Positions 63,275 through 64,000 of a stretch of DNA of 64,000 bases are shown piece after piece. The stretch covers positions 43,276 through 107,275 of the forward strand of contig NZ_BAACAP010000231.1 of NCBI RefSeq assembly GCF_045865695.1, read 5' to 3'. The notes under the pieces are model-generated. The model saw nothing but the letters and a program-made list of their open reading frames with translations, did no database searches and was not told the origin of the DNA. The DNA is from Scytonema sp045865695 (lineage in GTDB: Bacteria > Cyanobacteriota > Cyanobacteriia > Cyanobacteriales > Nostocaceae). The translations under genes were made by a program, and so were the position numbers. How positions within the stretch are numbered: the first letter of the stretch is position 1; each line of letters starts with the position of its first letter.

Positions 63275-63859
63275 TTGTTGTTGAAATTTCATATAAAATA
63301 CAAGCACAAAGGCGCGATCGCCCAAATAATTCCGGTTATAGGAATAACACTTGCATTTTTAATTGCAGGGTGTGAGGAAGTGGTAGAGTATCTGCCTCCT
63401 TTACCCAAAATTGAAGTACCATCTGGCAAACCTCGAAAACCTACTGTTCTTGCTCAAACTTCTGCAACAGCCAAGATCGAAGCAGCAGTTAGGCAAGATA
63501 TTAATGAAGTTCGCGTTAAATATGGGCTAAAACCTTTACAAAACAATGAAAAGTTAGCGCAAGTTGCCCGAAGGTACAGTCGGCAAATGGCTGAGAAAAA
63601 CTTTTTTAGCCACACGGGATCGGATGGTAGCACCCTTTCCGAAAGAGCGCGATCGGGAGGAATTGTATACTGGGTAGTCGGTGAAAATTTATTTAAAAGT
63701 ACAAATATTCCTCAACCCGTACCAGTTGCAGTAGATGGCTGGATGAAAAGCCCCGGACATCGTGAGAATATTTTGCGTCCTATTTTTCGAGAAACTGGGA
63801 TTGGAGTTTGGAAAATTGGCAGGACTTACTACATTACACAGTTATTTTTACGTGGTTAA
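63275..63859 (+). CDS. CAP/SCP-domain lipoprotein
   Basis: This protein of up to 194 aa has a hydrophobic segment ending in a lipobox (LAFLIAGCEE, Cys about residue 33), so it is likely a lipoprotein of the outer face of a membrane. The CAP domain follows from about residue 65 (KIEAAVRQDINEVRVKYGLK, FFSHTGSDGSTLSERARSGG, VVGENLF, WMKSPGHRENILRPIFRETG). The His and Glu of the CAP cavity are present. One of three TTG codons (63275, 63278, 63281) after GAGGGAG is the start. There is no ATG nearby. Bacterial CAP proteins have ill-defined roles. Confidence 0.85.
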   Translation: MLLKFHIKYKHKGAIAQIIPVIGITLAFLIAGCEEVVEYLPPLPKIEVPSGKPRKPTVLAQTSATAKIEAAVRQDINEVRVKYGLKPLQNNEKLAQVARRYSRQMAEKNFFSHTGSDGSTLSERARSGGIVYWVVGENLFKSTNIPQPVPVAVDGWMKSPGHRENILRPIFRETGIGVWKIGRTYYITQLFLRG

Positions 63860-64000
63860 CTCGCACTTTCTCTCATAACGAGGGATGCAGGGGGTTCCCC
63901 AGCAAACTTGTGCGGCTGGGATGTCGCTAAAAACACTGCTACGAGCACCAATGACAGCATTAGACCCAATTTTAACTCCCGGTCCTACAAAGCAATCTGC
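63848..64000 (-). CDS. Hexapeptide-repeat acyltransferase, C-terminal 50 residues
   Basis: The gene enters from the right edge. Its last codons give ADCFVGPGVKIGSNAVIGAR and SSVFSDIPAAQVCWGTPCIP, a left-handed beta-helix acetyltransferase tail (LacA/WcaF/CysE-like). It ends TAA at 63848-63850, so its 3' end overlaps the CAP gene by 12 bp in convergent orientation. The acceptor cannot be told. WcaF-like sugar acetyltransferases commonly end in this CWGxPCxP pattern. Confidence 0.82.
   Translation of the reverse strand, partial: ADCFVGPGVKIGSNAVIGARSSVFSDIPAAQVCWGTPCIPRYERKCELTT

Noticed and set aside
1..64000. tRNA, rRNA or complete insertion-sequence elements
   Set aside because: None was recognised; only small inverted-repeat elements and gene relics are present.

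Overview
The window comes from a filamentous, heterocyst-forming cyanobacterium (Nostocales). The evidence is the frequent GCGATCGC (HIP1) octamers, the short tandem heptamer repeats between genes, and a nitrogen-fixation respiratory island with the same layout as the patB-fdxB-cox2 region known from Anabaena. The species cannot be read from the sequence.

Layout. (1) 1-8.4 kb: heterocyst/nitrogen-fixation island. It holds patB/cnfR (cut by the window edge), fdxB, coxB-coxA-coxC of the heterocyst-type terminal oxidase, a small helical protein, a cupin, and an ArsC-fold nitrogenase-associated protein with a His-rich tail. (2) 8.4-13.5 kb: a broken DUF2887 gene, an unknown gene, a Tat-exported sulfatase paired with its formylglycine-generating enzyme, and a DUF3134 gene. 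(3) 13.8-24.3 kb, minus strand: a phototaxis-type chemosensory operon in pix/ptx order. It encodes a PATAN-REC regulator, CheY, CheW, a five-GAF methyl-accepting photoreceptor with four cyanobacteriochrome-type cysteines, a CheA hybrid kinase and a second CheW. (4) 24.7-37.4 kb: a cation efflux pump, an ABC half-transporter, galE, a SafE/ferric-reductase-like fusion with a secreted partner, an M28 peptidase, and two secreted repeat proteins, one of them RTX. (5) 37.7-57.6 kb: a complete type I-D CRISPR-Cas locus. It has two arrays (36 and 24 repeats), cas2-cas1-cas4-cas6-csc1-csc2-cas10d-(104-aa coiled coil)-cas3', and a divergent WYL regulator. (6) 57.8-61.4 kb: a defence/toxin-antitoxin island (DUF433, HepT/MntA, DUF5615/DUF433, a lone XRE protein, a YhcG nuclease). 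(7) 61.5-64 kb: an AMP-forming ligase, a CAP-domain lipoprotein and the end of a hexapeptide acyltransferase.

How the I-D locus works together. Both arrays have the leader on the right and are read on the minus strand, giving crRNAs with an ATTGAAAC handle. Both leaders carry a decayed copy of the 3' end of cas2, which points to array duplication from a position next to cas2. Pseudogenes (fic, higB, an FMN reductase) mark the joins.

The main discovery candidate is at 54.26-54.44 kb, in the promoter region of the cas10d operon. A two-repeat mini-CRISPR on the plus strand, preceded by TATAAT, encodes a guide whose first 13 nt match a GTT-flanked site about 75 bp away in the same intergenic region. 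The only mismatches are at positions 6 and 12, the positions that are flipped out in type I Cascade. This is the design expected of a CreR/CreA-like guide by which Cascade would repress its own cas operon (or the 104-aa gene). It is an inference from sequence and has not been tested.
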